Assembly: GCA_019117345.1 (NCBI GenBank)
Contig: DWZW01000210.1
Location: 1 to 28,167, forward strand
Direction of reading: 5' to 3'
DNA length: 28,167 bases
DNA from: Claveliimonas stercoravium
GTDB taxonomy: Bacteria; Bacillota; Clostridia; Lachnospirales; Lachnospiraceae
Shown one piece after another: positions 13,219 through 21,530 of the stretch. Under the pieces are notes generated by a model. The model had not been told where the DNA came from and did not search any database. It saw nothing but the letters and a program-made list of their open reading frames with translations. Positions within the stretch are counted from its first letter, which is position 1; each line of letters opens with the position of its first letter. Both the position numbers and the translations under genes were made by a program.

Positions 13219-14562
13219 ATGTTTCGAAAAATACTGATTGCAAACAGGGGCGAGATCGCCGTGCGCGTCATCCGGGCCTGCCGGGAGATGGGCATCCGCA
13301 CTGTGGCGGTGTACTCCGAGGCGGACGAGGACGCCATGCACGTGAGGCTGGCGGACGAGGCGGTCTGCATCGGGCCGGCGGCGCCCTCGGCCAGCTACCT
13401 GGATATGGACCGGCTTATCAGCACGGCCCTGGCCACAAAGGCGGAGGCCATCCATCCGGGATTTGGCTTTCTCTCGGAGAACGCGGCTTTTGCGGACAAA
13501 TGCGCCAAGTTTGGCATCGCGTTTATCGGACCCTCCGGTGAACTGATCGACAAGATGGGAAATAAATCCGAGGCCAAGCACACCATGAAGGAGGCGGGTA
13601 TCCCGGTGGTGCCGGGTACCGACAGCCCGGTGTACGAGGCGGGGGAGGCCCTGGAGGCTGCCGAGATCATCGGCTTTCCGGTCATGATCAAAGCCTCCGC
13701 GGGGGGCGGCGGCAAGGGTATGCGCCTTGCCTGGAACAGCCAGGAATTCCCGGCCCTCTTCCATGCGGCAAAGCAGGAGGCGGTGAACGCTTTCGGGGAC
13801 GGCAGCATGTACCTGGAGCGGTACGTACAGTCTCCCCGCCACATTGAAGTCCAGATCATGGCCGACAAATTCGGCAATGTGGTCCACCTGGGCGAGAGGG
13901 ACTGCTCGGTCCAGAGAAGGCACCAGAAGATGATAGAGGAGTCGCCCTGCGCCTTCATCTCCCCGGAGACGAGGGAGCGGATATGCGCCACAGCAGTGCA
14001 GGCGGCGAAGGCTGTGGGCTATGAGAACGCGGGGACCATCGAGTTCCTTCTGGATCAGTCCGGCGAGTTCTTCTTTATGGAGATGAACACAAGGATCCAG
14101 GTGGAGCACCCGGTCAGCGAGCTGGTATCCGGCGTGGACCTGATAAGGGAGCAGATTCATGTGGCTGCAGGACTTCCGCTGAGCGTCAAGCAGGAGGATA
14201 TCCTGTTCCGGGGACATGCCCTGGAGTGCAGGATCAACGCGGAGGATCCTATACATAATTTCATGCCCTGCCCGGGGACAGTGGAGAAGCTCTACCTGCC
14301 GGGAGGCAACGGGGTGCGGATGGACACGGCCATTTACCCCGGCTACACGATCCCGCCCTACTATGACTCCATGATCGTCAAGATCATTGCCTACGACAGG
14401 GACAGGATGAGCGCCATCCGGAAGATGATCAGCGTTCTGGGAGAGTTCAGGATCAGGGGCGTGACCACCAACCTGGATTTCCTCTACGATGTGCTCAATC
14501 ATCCGGATTTCCAGAGCGGTATGTTCAGTACAGACTTCATAGAGAGACACTATGAGCTGTAG
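13219..14562 (+). CDS. accC: Biotin carboxylase subunit
   Basis: A 447-residue ATP-grasp enzyme that carboxylates biotin on BCCP with bicarbonate and ATP. Seen are the N-terminal 'ILIANRGEIAVRVIRACREM' (5-24), 'YSEADEDAMHVRLADEAV', 'GFGFLSENAAFA', the ATP-binding 'ASAGGGGKGMRLA', 'GERDCSVQRRHQK' and the signature 'FMEMNTRIQVEHPVSELVSG'. The C-terminal BC domain ends with 'FRIRGVTTNLDFL'. Length is normal for a stand-alone subunit. It is cotranscribed with accB and the pxpBC genes, with no accA or accD nearby, so the acceptor of the carboxyl group is not settled by sequence. Confidence 0.97.
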   Translation: MFRKILIANRGEIAVRVIRACREMGIRTVAVYSEADEDAMHVRLADEAVCIGPAAPSASYLDMDRLISTALATKAEAIHPGFGFLSENAAFADKCAKFGIAFIGPSGELIDKMGNKSEAKHTMKEAGIPVVPGTDSPVYEAGEALEAAEIIGFPVMIKASAGGGGKGMRLAWNSQEFPALFHAAKQEAVNAFGDGSMYLERYVQSPRHIEVQIMADKFGNVVHLGERDCSVQRRHQKMIEESPCAFISPETRERICATAVQAAKAVGYENAGTIEFLLDQSGEFFFMEMNTRIQVEHPVSELVSGVDLIREQIHVAAGLPLSVKQEDILFRGHALECRINAEDPIHNFMPCPGTVEKLYLPGGNGVRMDTAIYPGYTIPPYYDSMIVKIIAYDRDRMSAIRKMISVLGEFRIRGVTTNLDFLYDVLNHPDFQSGMFSTDFIERHYEL

Positions 14563-14587
14563 GATATAGAGTCACTATCAACAAGAG

Positions 14588-14605
14588 GCCGGACATCGGG
14601 CCGGC
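14588..14605 (+). other. Weak intercistronic hairpin between accC and the dehydrogenase
   Basis: GCCGG (14588-14592) pairs with CCGGC (14601-14605) around 8 nt, with no T-run. It resembles the hairpin before accB and may likewise separate expression levels. No promoter is obvious in the 75-bp gap. Confidence 0.3.
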
Positions 14606-14637
14606 AAAGTTTCAAGACAAGAAAGGAAGAAATGAGT

Positions 14638-15597
14638 ATGAAGATCGTAGTATTAGACGGCTACACATTAAATCCGGGAGACATCTCCTGGGAGGGGATG
14701 GAGGCATTTGGCGACCTGACAGTCTATGATAGGACAAAGGCCGAGGACGTGGCAGAGCGCATCGGCGACGCGGAGGTTGTCTACACAAACAAGACTCCCA
14801 TCACAAAAGAGACGCTGGACGCCTGCCCTAATGTGAAATTTATCGGCGTGCTGGCTACCGGCTACAACATCGTGGACACGGCGGCTGCAAAGGAAAAGGG
14901 TATTCCGGTATCCAATATCCCTACATACGGGACAGCGGCTGTATCCCAGTTCGCCATCGGACTTCTCCTGGAGCTGTGCCACCACATCGGAGAGCACTCT
15001 GACGCGGTAAAGGCCGGCGAGTGGACAAGCAATCCGGACTGGTGCTTCTGGAAATATCCCCTTGTGGAGCTGGACGGCAAGACAATGGGTATCATCGGAT
15101 TTGGCCGCATCGGACAGGACACAGGAAAGATCGCCCAGGCTCTCGGCATGAAGGTGCTGGCATACGACTCCTTCCCGAAAAAAGAGCTGGAGAGCGAGAC
15201 CTGCCACTACGCGGATCTGGACACAGTGCTTGGGGAGTCCGATGTGATCGCCCTTCACTGCCCGCTCTTCCCGGACACAGAGGGCATTATCAATAAAGAC
15301 ACTATCGCAAAGATGAAGGACGGCGTTATGATCATCAACAACTCCAGAGGGCCGCTCATTGTAGAGCAGGATCTGCGGGACGCCCTTGACAGCGGAAAGG
15401 TGGCAGGAGCTGCCGTGGACGTTGTATCCACAGAGCCCATCCAGATGGACAACCCGCTGATCGGAGCGAAGAACGTGATCATCACCCCCCACATTTCCTG
15501 GGCTCCCAAGGAGTCAAGACAGAGGCTGATGGACATCGCGGTTGACAACCTGAAGTGCTACGTGGACGGCAAACCGCAGAATGTCGTAAATGCATAA
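14638..15597 (+). CDS. D-2-hydroxyacid dehydrogenase (glycerate dehydrogenase-like)
   Basis: A 319-residue NAD(P)-dependent D-isomer-specific 2-hydroxyacid dehydrogenase that interconverts a 2-oxoacid and a D-2-hydroxyacid. The Rossmann motif is 'GIIGFGRIG' near residue 150. The catalytic Arg lies in 'NNSRGPLI' (about 237), Glu in 'STEP' (about 266) and His in 'TPHISW' (about 285). The N-terminal 'MKIVVLDGYTLNPGDISW' is typical of the hydroxypyruvate-reductase-like branch. I take the start at 14638, 8 nt after AAGGAAG; the ATG at 14632 is only 2 nt from it. Placed between accC and pxpA, it probably acts on a product of the same pathway, but the substrate is unknown. Confidence 0.9.
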   Translation: MKIVVLDGYTLNPGDISWEGMEAFGDLTVYDRTKAEDVAERIGDAEVVYTNKTPITKETLDACPNVKFIGVLATGYNIVDTAAAKEKGIPVSNIPTYGTAAVSQFAIGLLLELCHHIGEHSDAVKAGEWTSNPDWCFWKYPLVELDGKTMGIIGFGRIGQDTGKIAQALGMKVLAYDSFPKKELESETCHYADLDTVLGESDVIALHCPLFPDTEGIINKDTIAKMKDGVMIINNSRGPLIVEQDLRDALDSGKVAGAAVDVVSTEPIQMDNPLIGAKNVIITPHISWAPKESRQRLMDIAVDNLKCYVDGKPQNVVNA

Positions 15598-15654
15598 ATA
15601 ATTTCAAGACGGATGCAAACACAGCAAAACAAAAAAGAAAGGATGGAAAAAACT

Positions 15655-16410
15655 ATGTATCAGGTGGATTTGAACAGCGACATGGGTGAGAGCTTCGGCG
15701 CTTATAAGCTGGGCGGCGATGAGGAGATCATCAAGTACGTGACAACAGCAAACGTGGCCTGCGGATGGCATGCAGGAGATCCCATGGTAATGGACAAGAC
15801 AGTCCGCATGGCAAAGGAGCAGGGCGTTATGGTAGGCGCTCATCCGGGCTATCCGGATCTGATGGGCTTTGGACGCCGGAAAATGGTCCTGGCTCCCGCT
15901 GAGATCAAGAACTACGTGAAATATCAGATCGGAGCTCTCTCCGCCTTCACACGGAGCTACGGAATGAAGCTGCAGCATGTGGCTCCCCACGGCTCCATGG
16001 GAAATCAGTGCCAGTATGACGAGGAAGTATCCACAGCGATCGTGGACGCCATCTGCGAGGTGGACAAGGACCTTATCGTCTACTACTGCGCAGGCGCTGT
16101 CTTAGGACAGATCGCTGAGAGCAGAGGACTTCGCACAGCCTCCGAGATCTTCGCTGACAGAGCCTATATGGACGATCTCTCCCTCGTCCCGAGAAAGATG
16201 GAGGGCTCCATGATCACAGACGAGAACATTGCCATTGACAGATGCGTGCGCATGATCAAGGAAGGAAAGGTTACATCGATCAACGGAAAGGATCTGGACA
16301 TCAAGGGCGACACGCTGTGCGTACACGGCGACGGGCCGAAGGCTCTGGCGTTCGTTCAGAAGATCCGTGAAAGATTTGCACAAGAGGGGATTGAGATCAA
16401 ACATCTGTAA
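15655..16410 (+). CDS. pxpA: PxpA (LamB/YcsF) family ATP-dependent hydrolase subunit
   Basis: A 251-residue LamB/YcsF protein. Family marks are 'VDLNSDMGESFGAYKLG' (4-20), 'NVACGWHAGDP' (33-43), 'GAHPGYPDLMGFGRR' (61-75), 'APHGSMGN' (110-117), 'EIFADRAY' (164-171) and 'CVHGDGPKAL' (222-231). In PxpABC it is the hydrolase component for 5-oxoproline. As I recall the family, residues 110-117 normally read KPHG(A/M)LYN; here the Lys is Ala and LYN is MGN, a change at a conserved site that suggests another substrate or chemistry. The start at 15655 gives the usual N-terminus; in-frame ATGs at 15613 and 15643 add residues without homologues. Separation from pxpBC by accBC and a dehydrogenase is unusual. 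Confidence 0.88.
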   Translation: MYQVDLNSDMGESFGAYKLGGDEEIIKYVTTANVACGWHAGDPMVMDKTVRMAKEQGVMVGAHPGYPDLMGFGRRKMVLAPAEIKNYVKYQIGALSAFTRSYGMKLQHVAPHGSMGNQCQYDEEVSTAIVDAICEVDKDLIVYYCAGAVLGQIAESRGLRTASEIFADRAYMDDLSLVPRKMEGSMITDENIAIDRCVRMIKEGKVTSINGKDLDIKGDTLCVHGDGPKALAFVQKIRERFAQEGIEIKHL

Positions 16411-16439
16411 AAGACGTATCGTAAAGGAGTGAAGAACAA

Positions 16440-17792
16440 ATGAGCAATACACAGAAAAAGGAAAAAATGTCCGTTGTCAAGAAGATGATCATCGCCCTGG
16501 TCGGCGGACTTGTAGTCGGACTGATCTTCATGTTTATCCGCAGCTCCCTGCTGGACTCCGGAAATGAAGGCACATGGGACATTATCAACAAGATCCTGTT
16601 CCAGGATATCACAGCAGCTGACGGAACCGCGGCGCTTGGTCTTTTCTACATCATCGGACAGCTCTTTATGAGGGGTCTGCAGGCAGCCATCGTACCGCTG
16701 GTGCTCTGCTCCCTGAGCCTTGCCATGTGCAGTATCTCCAGCTCCTCCAAGCTGGGAAGGATCGCAGGGCGCACAGTCCTTGGCTTTGTCTGCTTCTACA
16801 TCGTGGGCGCCTTCTTTGCAGGCCTTGTGGCTTACGCTATGAAGACAGCCGGACTTTTCAATGTAGACCTGCCTGCTGAGGCGGTCACAGACGCGGCCAC
16901 CATCGACCAGTTCAACCCGCTGGCCACCATCGTGACAGCCGTACCGTCCAACATCATCGAGTCCATGAGCAGCAACAACAGCATCCTGGCAGTTGTGGTA
17001 GTGTCCATCGTCATCGGCCTTTGCATGAACGTGCTGGGAGAGAAGACAGATCCCCTGAAGCATGTGCTGGAGGCGGGAAGCGAGGTCATCAACTTCTACC
17101 TGACCTTCCTCATCAACAAGGTGGGCCCTGTGGCTATCTTCTGTCTGGTATCCCGTACCTTCGCCATCTACGGCGCTGAGTACCTGGCGCCGGCGGCGGC
17201 CTACATCGTGGGCGCTATGATCACCCTGTTCATTCTGGTTGTGACCATCTACCCCATCGGTATCTGGCTGACAACAAGGCTGAACCCCTTCAAGTTCTTA
17301 AAGAAGATCGCCAAGGTAGGTGTGTTCGGATTTTCCACAAACTCCTCCGCGGCGACTCTGCCTCTGAACACAAAGACAAACCTGGAGGAGCTGGGCTGCA
17401 GCAACGAGATCACAAGCTTTGTCCTGCCGACAGGTATGACCATCAACATGAACGGTACGACAGTCATGCACATGTTTGCCGTGACTTTCATCGCGACCAG
17501 CGCCGGCATCGACGTGACGCCTGCCAACCTGATCGTTGTGGCATTCCTCTCCATCTGCGCGGCTATGGGCTGCCCGGCTATCCCGATCGCAGGCACGACC
17601 CTGATCGTGACTATCCTCTCCGGTATGGGCTGGACATCCGATCTGTGCATGATCGCCTACGCGCTTGTCGTAGCTATCAACCGTCCTGTTGAGATGGCTC
17701 TTCTGCCTCTGAACGTTATCGGCGACGCGGCTACAAACGTCATCGTAAACGCCAAGGAAAAAGAGATCAACCTGGACGTATATAACAGCTAA
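16440..17792 (+). CDS. DAACS-family (GltP-fold) cation symporter with altered substrate site
   Basis: A 450-residue membrane transporter of the dicarboxylate/amino acid:cation symporter family, with about eight helices and two re-entrant hairpins. HP1 is 'STNSSAATLP' (about 300-309), TM7 has 'NMNGT' where GltPh has NMDGT, and TM8 has 'INRPVEMALLPLNVIGDA'. Counting back from the conserved NVxGD, the equivalents of GltPh D390, D394, R397 and T398 are N, E, L and L. R397 binds the acidic side chain of aspartate, so glutamate or aspartate transport is unlikely and a neutral or non-standard substrate is probable. It ends the pxp/acc operon, 29 bp after pxpA, and probably imports its substrate. Confidence 0.88.
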   Translation: MSNTQKKEKMSVVKKMIIALVGGLVVGLIFMFIRSSLLDSGNEGTWDIINKILFQDITAADGTAALGLFYIIGQLFMRGLQAAIVPLVLCSLSLAMCSISSSSKLGRIAGRTVLGFVCFYIVGAFFAGLVAYAMKTAGLFNVDLPAEAVTDAATIDQFNPLATIVTAVPSNIIESMSSNNSILAVVVVSIVIGLCMNVLGEKTDPLKHVLEAGSEVINFYLTFLINKVGPVAIFCLVSRTFAIYGAEYLAPAAAYIVGAMITLFILVVTIYPIGIWLTTRLNPFKFLKKIAKVGVFGFSTNSSAATLPLNTKTNLEELGCSNEITSFVLPTGMTINMNGTTVMHMFAVTFIATSAGIDVTPANLIVVAFLSICAAMGCPAIPIAGTTLIVTILSGMGWTSDLCMIAYALVVAINRPVEMALLPLNVIGDAATNVIVNAKEKEINLDVYNS

Positions 17793-17841
17793 AGCAACTG
17801 TATAAGTATAATCTTATTATGAGAATATAACAGGATTGCGG

Positions 17842-17888
17842 CAAGCTGGTTCTTTCCTATGGGTATAGGAAGGAACCAGCTTGTTTTT
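17842..17888 (+). terminator. Strong intrinsic terminator of the pxp/acc operon
   Basis: A 19-bp stem (17842-17860 with 17865-17883; one G-U pair) closes a GGGT loop and is followed by TTTTT. It sharply ends the pxp/acc block before the PTS block. Confidence 0.95.
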
Positions 17889-17952
17889 GTCTCTGTCTTC
17901 ATTTTATATTGTCTATAGATGATCCGGATATAAAAAAGTAAGGAGAGATGTA

Positions 17953-18450
17953 ATGATGGAAAATGGGAAACAATTATTTAAGAGGAATACAATTTTTTTC
18001 TTGAACGATAAAGAAGAGTATTCGTATGAAGAAATCCTGGAGTTTATAGGAGAGAGCCTGACTGCTCTGGGCTATGCAAAAGAAAGCTTTGCCAAGGCGC
18101 TGAAAGACAGAGAACGGGTATTTCCGACAGGCCTGCAGATGCAGCCTTATGGAATTGCTATTCCCCATGCGGATCAGGGGCATGTGTATAAACCCTGTGT
18201 AGGGGTGGTGCGGCTGAAAGGGGGGGCCGTATTTAGGGATATGGTAGAGCCGGACAGAGAAGTGAGAGCAAAGATTATATTTTGCATTGCTATAGCAGGC
18301 GAGGAAAAGCAGACGGATGTATTGCAGGATATTATGAGGATAGCCAGTGATGAGTCCCTTATGAGCTGTATAGTGGATGCAGACAGCGAAGAGGAAATCT
18401 ATGAATTGCTTACTGAGGGAGGGAAAGGTACAAAAAGATCAGATACATAA
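17953..18450 (+). CDS. PTS EIIA component (fructose/mannitol/galactitol IIA type)
   Basis: A 165-residue stand-alone IIA protein of the PTS_EIIA_2 fold. It accepts phosphate from HPr at a histidine and passes it to IIB. The active-site region reads 'GLQMQPYGIAIPHADQGHVY', with H72 as the expected phosphohistidine. The start at 17953 lies 7 nt after AGGAG. It stands first in the block, 31 bp before the PRD regulator, while its IIB and IIC partners are more than 2 kb downstream, beyond the regulator. It is the only free IIA in the window and so presumably serves the galactitol-type IIB/IIC. Confidence 0.9.
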   Translation: MMENGKQLFKRNTIFFLNDKEEYSYEEILEFIGESLTALGYAKESFAKALKDRERVFPTGLQMQPYGIAIPHADQGHVYKPCVGVVRLKGGAVFRDMVEPDREVRAKIIFCIAIAGEEKQTDVLQDIMRIASDESLMSCIVDADSEEEIYELLTEGGKGTKRSDT

Positions 18451-18481
18451 TGCAGACATAAGGAAGGAGGACGAGAACGGG

Positions 18482-20449
18482 ATGTACCTGATTGAACGAC
18501 AGAAAAAGATACTGACACTTCTCCTGACATCAAAGGAATGGATTACAGGAGCGGAAATTGCAAGAAGGCTTGGTATAACAGACCGGACAGTGAGGAAGGA
18601 CATAAGGGATATTAATGAAGAGTTAAAGAAATATCCCAATTGTTATATAGAGTCTATCAGAGGAACGGGGTATCTCCTGAGAACGGCAGACAGGGATGCG
18701 CTTTTTAATCGTATGGAAGGGGGCAGTAGCAGCGAGACGCCAAGAGCAAGGATTGCACATCTTGCACTGGAAATCCTTGAATCGGAAGATCCGATTTCAC
18801 TGGAGGATTTGGAGGATGAATTTTTCATTAGCCGCACGACACTGGAGGCAGCTATCCGCCAGATTAATGATACATCCACGGCAAAAGGTGTGGGAGCAGT
18901 TATACGACATAGAAAAAATGCAGTTCAGGCTGAATGTACAGAGAGGGAAAAGCGGGAACTGATGCGCTCTTTTCTCTTTATTACAAAAGAAGATATGGGC
19001 CGCAAAATGCAGGATGAATATGGATTTCTGAACGCAGGCGATATACGCAGGATCATGGGAAAGGTGAGAGGGGTGCTTGTGAAGCATAAACTGAAAGTCA
19101 CGGACCGGGATATGACAGAGATTGTTTTGTGGCTTTATATACAGAAGCAGCGCCTTTTGTCCGGAGAAGTGCTGCGGGAACAAGAAGGAGCGGGAAGAGA
19201 AGAAAAGACTATTCCGGAGACCATACGCATTTTGTCTGAGGAAATGACAAAGAGTATGCAGGAGGGTACAGAACTTTTGTATCCAAAAGAGGAGATTGTG
19301 GAATTTGCGGAGTATCTGGGGAATATCCGCCTGATGAAAGAGGAGCGCTTTACGAAGAAAGAGATTATGAACATGGTGGAACCGTGTTATATCGTTATCG
19401 TGGAGGAGCTCCTTAATGATATCAAAAGTCGTTTTATGATCGATTTTACCCAGGACGAGGCCCTCTTTGCGGATCTTGTCATGCATATTCGTTTTTCAAT
19501 CAGAACCAGTGGCGGTACAGTTAGTCAGGAGGCCTCTCTTCTGGATACAATCAAGGACAGGTATCCATTTGTCTTTGAGCTGTCTACTTACATTTTCGGA
19601 AGGATATGGGACGTCCTGGGGATAGAGATGGATGAAGTGCAGCTCGGCTATGTGGCGGCACATTTGGGAGCTGCTTTAGAACGGCTGGAGAATACAGATA
19701 CGGGAAGCGATTTTAAGATTGCTGTATGCAGCAATATGAGTATGGGGATCGTGAGGCTTTTGATGGCAAAGCTACATTCGGTTTACAGGGGGCAGATCAG
19801 CATTGCAGGTCCCTATCCGCTTTATGAAATGGAAGATATGATGAAGGGGCAGCCGGGGCTGATCCTTACTACAAATTTATACGGGGTGTTCGATGAGCTC
19901 CCCGTACCTGTCATTCCCATTTCTCCTATGCTGGAGTCGGCGGATATACAGGCCATTAATGAAAAGATAAAATCACTAAAACAAAAGACAGTTGTGCTGA
20001 GTCTGGAACAGGGGATCGAACAGTATTTTGAGAGAGAACTGTTTTTTCCAGGGATGGAGATGGAGTCTCGGGAGGAAGTGCTGGAGTTTTTATCGTCAAA
20101 GATTGTTGAGAAAGGGTATGCTCCTACAAATCTGCTGGAAGATATTATGGAGAGGGAGCGAATCGCTCCCACCACATTTTCAAATTATATGGCTATGCCC
20201 CATCCGATCCATATGTGTGCATACAAGACGGTGATTGCTGTGGCTACTCTGAAAAAAGGAGTAGTATGGGGGAAGCAGAAGCAGGTCGTAAGACTGGTCT
20301 TTCTTCTTATCGTGCGCAGCAAAGATATGAAATATATCAGTGGTTTTTTTGACATTACAGCAAAGCTTGTGACGCGGAAAAAGAAGGTGCAGACGCTTCT
20401 GGAGACGGAAGATTTTGAAAAATTTATAGGTGAGCTTGTTCCTATGTGA
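18482..20449 (+). CDS. PRD/PTS-domain transcriptional activator (MtlR/LicR-like)
   Basis: A 655-residue multidomain regulator. Two N-terminal helix-turn-helix regions (about 5-65, with 'WITGAEIARRLGITDRTVRK', and about 80-135) are followed by a degenerate PRD1 (about 160-230). PRD2 (about 295-405) keeps histidines in 'ADLVMHIR' and 'GYVAAHLG'. A galactitol-IIB-like domain has Cys416 in 'KIAVCSNMS', and a C-terminal IIA domain has a His near 574 in 'MAMPHPIH'. Such activators are controlled by phosphorylation: HPr activates through a PRD and the PTS of the pathway acts on the IIB/IIA domains. The start at 18482 follows AGGAGG. Probable target: the operon starting at 20542. Confidence 0.93.
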   Translation: MYLIERQKKILTLLLTSKEWITGAEIARRLGITDRTVRKDIRDINEELKKYPNCYIESIRGTGYLLRTADRDALFNRMEGGSSSETPRARIAHLALEILESEDPISLEDLEDEFFISRTTLEAAIRQINDTSTAKGVGAVIRHRKNAVQAECTEREKRELMRSFLFITKEDMGRKMQDEYGFLNAGDIRRIMGKVRGVLVKHKLKVTDRDMTEIVLWLYIQKQRLLSGEVLREQEGAGREEKTIPETIRILSEEMTKSMQEGTELLYPKEEIVEFAEYLGNIRLMKEERFTKKEIMNMVEPCYIVIVEELLNDIKSRFMIDFTQDEALFADLVMHIRFSIRTSGGTVSQEASLLDTIKDRYPFVFELSTYIFGRIWDVLGIEMDEVQLGYVAAHLGAALERLENTDTGSDFKIAVCSNMSMGIVRLLMAKLHSVYRGQISIAGPYPLYEMEDMMKGQPGLILTTNLYGVFDELPVPVIPISPMLESADIQAINEKIKSLKQKTVVLSLEQGIEQYFERELFFPGMEMESREEVLEFLSSKIVEKGYAPTNLLEDIMERERIAPTTFSNYMAMPHPIHMCAYKTVIAVATLKKGVVWGKQKQVVRLVFLLIVRSKDMKYISGFFDITAKLVTRKKKVQTLLETEDFEKFIGELVPM

Positions 20450-20457
20450 TGCGGAAG

Positions 20458-20494
20458 TTGACAGTTTTTAATCTGAAAATATAGCGTGTATAAT
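20458..20494 (+). promoter_or_regulatory. Putative regulated promoter of the PTS catabolic operon
   Basis: TTGACA (20458-20463) is 16 bp from TATAGC (20480-20485). A better -10, TATAAT (20489-20494), is 25 bp away and would lack a -35. Either arrangement is imperfect and would fit activation by the PRD regulator just upstream. Confidence 0.45.
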
Positions 20495-20541
20495 CGAATT
20501 ATAGAAAAACAAGAACAAAAAAACGATAGGAGGAAACAACA

Positions 20542-21183
20542 ATGAAGTATCAGGAGACAAGAGAAAAAGTTTTAGAAATTGCGGTAAAATGTCTGGAAAA
20601 AGGATTGATTCATGGAACGGCAGGGAATGTGTCCATGAGAGTACCGGGCGAGGATGTGGCGATCATTACACCGACAAGAATACCATACGATCAGTTGAAG
20701 CCAGAGCAACTTCCGGCGGTAAGCTTGACAGGTGAGCTGCTGGATGGAGAGTTTAAGCCCTCCTCAGAAACTCCGATGCATACAGCTGTGTACAGAGCCA
20801 GGAAAAATCTGAATGGCATTGTCCATACACACTCTATGTATGCAACTGTATTTTCTATCCTGGAACAGGAGATTCCGCCGATGATGCCGCCGTCAACTCC
20901 TTACGCTCCAGTGCCTGTAGCACCCTTTCATCTTCCGGGGTCCGAAAAGCTGGCGCAGGCTGCAGTAGAGGCTCTGGGAGAGGAAAAGATGGTATGTACT
21001 CTGCAGAACCATGGACTACTGGCTGCCTGCCCAACGCTGGACAGAGCTTTCTCGGCTGCGGAATACATAGAGGAGTGCGCACAGCTTGCTTACCTTACAC
21101 TGATGGCAGGTAAGATGACGCCGATTCCGGCCAAGGATGTTGAGACACTGAAAGACAGAATGCTTAAGGGCATTGCAGTATAA
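20542..21183 (+). CDS. Class II aldolase/adducin-family sugar-phosphate aldolase
   Basis: A 213-residue zinc enzyme of the L-fuculose-1-phosphate aldolase/L-ribulose-5-phosphate 4-epimerase family. Visible are the phosphate-binding 'GTAGNVSMR' (25-33), 'SSET' with the likely catalytic Glu76, zinc ligands H95 and H97 in 'VHTHSMYAT', and H157 in 'LQNHGLLA'. FucA-type members split a ketose-1-phosphate into DHAP and an aldehyde. The start at 20542 follows TAGGAGG. It leads an operon with PTS IIB, IIC, a ketose-bisphosphate aldolase, HPr, EI and an aldo/keto reductase. The exact substrate cannot be read from sequence. Confidence 0.9.
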   Translation: MKYQETREKVLEIAVKCLEKGLIHGTAGNVSMRVPGEDVAIITPTRIPYDQLKPEQLPAVSLTGELLDGEFKPSSETPMHTAVYRARKNLNGIVHTHSMYATVFSILEQEIPPMMPPSTPYAPVPVAPFHLPGSEKLAQAAVEALGEEKMVCTLQNHGLLAACPTLDRAFSAAEYIEECAQLAYLTLMAGKMTPIPAKDVETLKDRMLKGIAV

Positions 21184-21201
21184 GGAAAGGGGGAGAAGAA
21201 T

Positions 21202-21516
21202 ATGGCAGAAATGTATCGTGTGTTGGCAGTCTGTGGAGCGGGACTGGCTACTTCTACCCATGTTGCAAAGACCCTACAGAACGGACTGGAGCAAAGAGGA
21301 ATTGAGACGCAGATACGCACCTGCAGCGTTGCAGAGTCAAATGGTGTTATGTTTCAGTATAAACCTCACGTGATTCTAGCTACTGTGTCTGTAAATTCTA
21401 TACAGCCTCCGGAAGGGACACCTGTTTATTCTGGAGTACCACTGCTGACAGGTGTCGGTTCGGCCAAGGTGCTGGATGAAATAGCAGCCTATCTGACCGA
21501 ACTGGATAAGAAGTAG
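21202..21516 (+). CDS. PTS galactitol-type EIIB component
   Basis: A 104-residue IIB protein with the P-loop-like active site 'AVCGAGLATSTHVAKTL'; Cys11 should carry the phosphate received from IIA. The fold and length match the galactitol/fructose-like IIB group. It lies 18 bp after the class II aldolase and 14 bp before the IIC gene and is clearly cotranscribed with them. Confidence 0.92.
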   Translation: MAEMYRVLAVCGAGLATSTHVAKTLQNGLEQRGIETQIRTCSVAESNGVMFQYKPHVILATVSVNSIQPPEGTPVYSGVPLLTGVGSAKVLDEIAAYLTELDKK

Positions 21517-21530
21517 AGGAGGACAAAGAT

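Noticed and set aside
12667..14550. A 627-codon open frame on the minus strand over accBC
   Set aside because: It is a shadow of high-GC coding on the plus strand, where BCCP and biotin carboxylase are unmistakable. Its protein is rich in His/Arg/Pro with no family motif.
17901..17952. Promoter for the IIA gene (TATAAA at 17929-17934)
   Set aside because: The nearest -35-like TTGTCT is only 14 bp away and no sigma-54 type -24/-12 pair was seen, so the call is too weak to annotate.
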